Source: Acidobacteriota bacterium
Lineage (GTDB): Bacteria; Acidobacteriota; Thermoanaerobaculia; Multivoradales; JAHEKO01
DNA: 17,956 nucleotides
NCBI GenBank assembly: GCA_024638355.1
Contig: JAHEKO010000001.1
Coordinates: forward strand, 31,209 to 49,164
Direction: 5' to 3'
Below, piece after piece: positions 15,043 to 17,956 of this stretch. The translations under genes and the position numbers were made by a program. Positions within the stretch are counted from its first letter, which is position 1. The number at the start of each line of letters is the position of its first letter. The notes beneath the pieces are model-generated. The model made no database searches. It saw nothing but the letters and a program-made list of their open reading frames with translations, and was not told the origin of the DNA.

Positions 15043-16101
15043 GTGTTTTTCTCACGCTCAAAGTCAGTCGTAGGGTTGGACATCGGCAGCTCGGCGGTGA
15101 AGCTGGTCGAGCTCAAGGAGAAGAAGGCGGGCGAGTACGCGCTGCAGCGCGTCGGCATCGAGCCGCTCTCGCCCGAGGCCATCGTCGACGGCTCCATCAT
15201 GGACTCGTCGCTGGTGGTGGATGCCATCAACAAGCTCGCCGAGGAGAGCGGCGCCCGGGGTACGAACTACGCGACCTCGCTGGCCGGCCACTCGGTGATC
15301 ATCAAGAAGATCCAGGTGCCGGCGATGCCGCCCGAGGAGCTCGCGGAGTCGATCCAGTGGGAGGCGGAGCAGTACATCCCGTTCGACATCAATGACGTGC
15401 GCCTCGACTACATGGTGCTGTCGCCCGGCGACGTGCATCGCGAAGGCATGGAGGTGCTGCTGGTCGCGGTCAAGCGCGACAAGGTCAACGACTACGTGTC
15501 GGTGATCACCCAGGCGGGCAAGTCGCCCGTGGTGGTCGACGTCGACGCGTTCGCCGTCCAGAACGCCTACGAGGCGAACTACGACATCGATCCGCAGCGA
15601 GTCATCGCGCTGGTCAACATGGGCGCCGGCGTCACGACCATCAACGTGCTCGCCCGCGGGGCGACCGTCTTCTGGCGCGACATCTCGATCGGCGGCAACC
15701 AGTTCACCGAATCGCTGCAGCGCGAGTACAGCCTCTCCTTCGAACAGGCGGAGCTGCTCAAGCGCGGCGATCAGGTCCAGGGCGTCTCGCTGGCCGAGGC
15801 GCGCGCGGTTCTCGACACGGTCTCGACCGAGATGGCCGCCGAGATCCAGAAGACCTTCGACTTCTTCGCCGCGACCTCGGCCGACGACCGTGTATCGAAG
15901 CTGGTGCTGGCCGGAGGTTGCGCGATGACGCCCAACCTCACCGAGGTGCTGACCGAGCGGTTCGCCGTCGACGTCGAGTTGATGGACCCGCTCAAGAAGA
16001 TCCATTACCGCGAAAGCGATTTCGATATCGAGTGGCTGCAGGCCGTCGGACCGATGTTGGCAGTCGGCGTCGGACTGGCAGTCCGCAAAGTCGGGGACTG
16101 A
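15043..16101 (+). CDS. pilM: Type IV pilus assembly ATPase-like protein PilM
   Basis: PilM is a cytoplasmic, FtsA/actin-like protein that binds ATP and the cytoplasmic tail of PilN, forming the inner face of the type IV pilus platform. The 352 residues start with the phosphate-1 motif VGLDIGSSAVKLVEL (10-24). The family phrase SIQWEAEQYIPFDI follows, then phosphate-2 ALVNMGAGVTTINVL (from about 189) and an adenosine-site motif LAGGCAMTPNL (from about 289). The length is normal. The start is GTG at 15043, with AAGGGAG ten bases upstream. The ATG at 15023 is out of frame. It is the first gene of a pilMNOP(Q) operon and follows the structured leader. pilN begins six bases after its stop. Confidence 0.96.
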   Translation: MFFSRSKSVVGLDIGSSAVKLVELKEKKAGEYALQRVGIEPLSPEAIVDGSIMDSSLVVDAINKLAEESGARGTNYATSLAGHSVIIKKIQVPAMPPEELAESIQWEAEQYIPFDINDVRLDYMVLSPGDVHREGMEVLLVAVKRDKVNDYVSVITQAGKSPVVVDVDAFAVQNAYEANYDIDPQRVIALVNMGAGVTTINVLARGATVFWRDISIGGNQFTESLQREYSLSFEQAELLKRGDQVQGVSLAEARAVLDTVSTEMAAEIQKTFDFFAATSADDRVSKLVLAGGCAMTPNLTEVLTERFAVDVELMDPLKKIHYRESDFDIEWLQAVGPMLAVGVGLAVRKVGD

Positions 16102-16107
16102 CGCCAG

Positions 16108-16719
16108 ATGATCAAGATCAATCTACTTTCCGAAGGGCGGCGGCCGGTTGCCGCCAAAGAGCCCAAGAAGCCGGTTACCGCCAATGTCGACCAAGCCAGC
16201 CTGGCTCTGGTGGCCCTGTTCGCGCTCGCCCTGCTGGTCGCGCTCGGACACAACTTCCTGCTCGGCCGCGCGGTCGGCGAGAAGAAGGCGGAGATCGCCG
16301 AGGCGCAGCGCGAGGTCGACGAGCTGGCGCCGATCATCCGGGAGGTCGAGGAGTTCAAGGCCAGGCGCGCCGAGCTCGAGCGCAAGGTGTTCGTGATCAC
16401 CGACCTCAAGCAGCGCCAGCACGGTCCGGTGCAGATCATGGACCACGTCTCGCGCTCGCTGCCGGAGCTGCTGTGGCTCCAGAAGATGGAGGTCTTGCCG
16501 AACAAGATCCTCCTGACCGGCCAGGCGTTCAACACCAACGCCGTCGCCAACTTCATCGAGAACCTCGACCTGGTCGCGGCCTTCAAGGAGCCGGTGTTGA
16601 AGGACACCCGGTTCGACAAGGAGGTCTACGAATTCAAGATCGAGTTCAACTATTCGTTCGCGCCCCCACGCCCCGCCGAATCGGAAGACTCGTTCGGTGA
16701 GACGGCGCTGAGCAGCTAG
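16108..16719 (+). CDS. pilN: Type IV pilus inner-membrane protein PilN
   Basis: PilN is a bitopic inner-membrane protein that joins PilM in the cytoplasm to PilO in the periplasm. The 203 residues start with MIKINLLSEGRR, the short cytoplasmic motif (INLLP-like) that docks in PilM. One membrane helix covers about 31-52. A heptad-rich coiled coil follows (about 55-100, with EKKAEIAEAQREVDELAP and EEFKARRAELERKV), then a ferredoxin-like domain. The Pro usually found after INLL is Ser here, a small change. The C-terminal tail (about 190-203) is acidic and Pro-rich. No strong ribosome binding site is seen, so translation is probably coupled to pilM. Confidence 0.94.
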   Translation: MIKINLLSEGRRPVAAKEPKKPVTANVDQASLALVALFALALLVALGHNFLLGRAVGEKKAEIAEAQREVDELAPIIREVEEFKARRAELERKVFVITDLKQRQHGPVQIMDHVSRSLPELLWLQKMEVLPNKILLTGQAFNTNAVANFIENLDLVAAFKEPVLKDTRFDKEVYEFKIEFNYSFAPPRPAESEDSFGETALSS

Positions 16720-16732
16720 GGAGAGAGGGACG

Positions 16733-17329
16733 ATGGCAATTCAGACCGGACTCGAAGGCAAGCCGTGGTACATGGGAGTGCTCGTCGGGCTGCTCGCAGG
16801 CGGTGCCCTCTACTACGGCGCTCACGTGTGGCTGCTCAAGCCGAAGCACGAGCAGCTGGAAAAGCAGGAGACCAAGCTGGCTACGCTGCAGGCCAAGATC
16901 CAGGAGGGGCGTGCGGCGAAGCAGCAGCTGCCCCGCTTCCGTGAGGAGGTGCGGCTGCTCGAGGTGAAGCTCGACAAGCTGCTGCGTATCCTGCCGGCGC
17001 GCCGCAATACCCACGACCTTCTACGCCGGATCCGCAGCCTCACCGAGCAGGGCGATTTCGAGCTGCTGCGCTTCACGCCGGGCAGCGAGGTCGATCAGGA
17101 CTTCTACACCGAGTGGCCGATCTCGATCAGCCTCGAGGGCTCGTACCACAACCTGGCGCTGCTGTTCGAGCGCATCAGCCGCTTCTCGCGAATCATCAAT
17201 GTGGAAGGTCTCAAGGTCAGCGCCAACAGCAAGGGCAACCCGGTGCACACGCTGGCCGCCAGCTTCCGGGCGAAGACCTTCGTCTACAAGGACCCGGAGC
17301 CGTCGACCGACGAGGAGGTGGCGGAATGA
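16733..17329 (+). CDS. pilO: Type IV pilus inner-membrane protein PilO
   Basis: PilO pairs with PilN through periplasmic coiled coils and helps align the pilus platform with the secretin. The 198 residues have a short cytoplasmic start, a membrane helix at about 13-34, a coiled coil (about 37-85, including KHEQLEKQETKLATLQAKI), then a ferredoxin-like domain with YTEWPISISLEGSYHNLALLFERISRFSRIINV, in pieces, from about 127 to 160. A purine-rich ribosome binding site (GGGAGAGAGGGA) precedes the ATG. The gene overlaps pilP by the four bases ATGA. Confidence 0.95.
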   Translation: MAIQTGLEGKPWYMGVLVGLLAGGALYYGAHVWLLKPKHEQLEKQETKLATLQAKIQEGRAAKQQLPRFREEVRLLEVKLDKLLRILPARRNTHDLLRRIRSLTEQGDFELLRFTPGSEVDQDFYTEWPISISLEGSYHNLALLFERISRFSRIINVEGLKVSANSKGNPVHTLAASFRAKTFVYKDPEPSTDEEVAE

Positions 17330-17844
17330 AGTGGTTGTACGCCCTGCTGATCGCGGCCCTGCTCGTGCCGCTGGCCTCCACCGGCGTCGAGGCGCAGGAC
17401 GAGGGCGCGGAAGAGCCGAGCGTCGCCGCGGGCGATGAGCCCGCCGAGGGTGACGAGTCGTTCGACGAGATGGAGAGCATCCTGCGGGTCGAGGAGGAGA
17501 TGATCCAGGGAGACTACGCGTACGACGCCGGGCGCCGGCGCGATCCCTTCGTCTCGCTCCTGCGCAAGCGGAATGCGCCGGTCGCTCGTCCCGAGGGCGA
17601 CTGTCCGATCGGCTGCCTGATCGACGAAGTCACCCTGACCGGAATCTTCTTGATGCCGGAGGGGCCGGTCGCCCAGGTGCAGTCGCCCGACCAGGAGAAG
17701 AGCTTTCTCATCCGGGTCGGCGACGAGTTCCACGATGGAGACGTGATCGGGATCACTGCGGATTCGGTGCGATTCCGCCAGATGGTCAACGATTTCCAGG
17801 AGATGAAGCCGTTCCGCGAGGTGACCAAGAAGCTCAACCCGTAG
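17326..17844 (+). CDS. pilP: Type IV pilus periplasmic protein PilP (no lipobox)
   Basis: PilP links the PilN-PilO pair to the PilQ secretin. The 172 residues start with a signal peptide (MKWLYALLIAALLVPLASTG, cleavage probably after VEA at 23). Many PilP proteins are lipoproteins with Cys after the signal, but no Cys is present there. An acidic linker (24-60) follows, then the family motif YDAGRRRDPFVSL (66-78), and a small beta domain with EVTLTGIFL and SFLIRVGDEFHDGDVI. Two extra cysteines, Cys93 and Cys97 in GDCPIGCLID, could form a disulphide. The ATG overlaps the pilO stop. Confidence 0.9.
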   Translation: MKWLYALLIAALLVPLASTGVEAQDEGAEEPSVAAGDEPAEGDESFDEMESILRVEEEMIQGDYAYDAGRRRDPFVSLLRKRNAPVARPEGDCPIGCLIDEVTLTGIFLMPEGPVAQVQSPDQEKSFLIRVGDEFHDGDVIGITADSVRFRQMVNDFQEMKPFREVTKKLNP

Positions 17845-17873
17845 CTCCACTACGGGAGGGAGGCGAACAGGAC

Positions 17874-17956
17874 ATGTTGAACGTCGCGACAATCAGTAGA
17901 ACCGGCCGAGGGCCCAGCCGAACGACAGGGTGGACTCTGGCCCTGCTGCTGGTGCT
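17874..17956 (+). CDS. pilQ: Start of the next pil gene, probably the PilQ secretin (partial)
   Basis: Only 83 bases lie in the window, coding for 27 residues. They begin with a polar, Arg-containing N-terminus, then a hydrophobic run (WTLALLLVL), as in a signal peptide. A strong purine-rich ribosome binding site (GGGAGGGAGG, 17854-17863) lies ten bases before the ATG. Identity as PilQ, the outer-membrane secretin, is inferred from gene order: pilQ normally follows pilP. The residues themselves do not prove it. Confidence 0.6.
   Translation, partial: MLNVATISRTGRGPSRTTGWTLALLLV

Overview
The window is GC-rich, roughly two-thirds G+C by eye, and densely coded. It comes from a diderm (Gram-negative) bacterium, as shown by a LolA-like lipoprotein carrier, YajC/SecD/SecF and a type IV pilus operon (pilMNOP, with the start of probably pilQ). 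The first two genes are an ECF sigma factor overlapping a Ser/Thr kinase with a C-terminal TPR array. That pair, together with the gene mix and base composition, suggests Acidobacteriota, perhaps near Thermoanaerobaculia. This is an inference from gene content, not from a phylogenetic marker.

Layout: (1) 10-3780 on + carries the ECF sigma factor, the membrane Ser/Thr kinase and an SRPBCC-fold protein. (2) 3777-3958 is a 182-bp imperfect inverted repeat between converging genes; its first bases supply the stop codon of the SRPBCC gene. (3) 3971-6438 on - carries a glutamate/aspartate-type symporter and an HD-domain (SAMHD1/dGTPase-like) phosphohydrolase, joined by a TTGA stop/start overlap. 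(4) From a divergent region with a good sigma-70-type promoter, 6513-7164 on + carries a 47-residue FYDLN-type zinc ribbon and folK. (5) 7310-12327 on + carries a LolA-like carrier, tgt, yajC, secD and secF. (6) 12394-14607 is a full-length Rel/SpoT ppGpp synthetase-hydrolase. (7) 14608-15042 is a 435-bp gap whose second half holds several perfect stems and looks like a structured leader RNA. (8) 15043 to the end is pilM-pilN-pilO-pilP and the first 83 bases of the next gene.

Functionally the window combines signalling (sigma factor/kinase, ppGpp), envelope biogenesis (LolA, YajC-SecDF) and the inner-membrane and periplasmic platform of the type IV pilus. PilM (cytoplasmic, actin-like) should bind the N-terminus of PilN. 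PilN and PilO should pair through coiled coils, and PilP should link them to the outer-membrane secretin PilQ.

Most genes are ordinary members of well-known families. The parts that known families do not explain are the inverted-repeat element at 3777-3958, the folded leader ahead of pilM, and an EF-hand/dockerin-like loop inside an enlarged periplasmic domain of SecF. I found no rRNA, tRNA, CRISPR array, transposase or phage gene.
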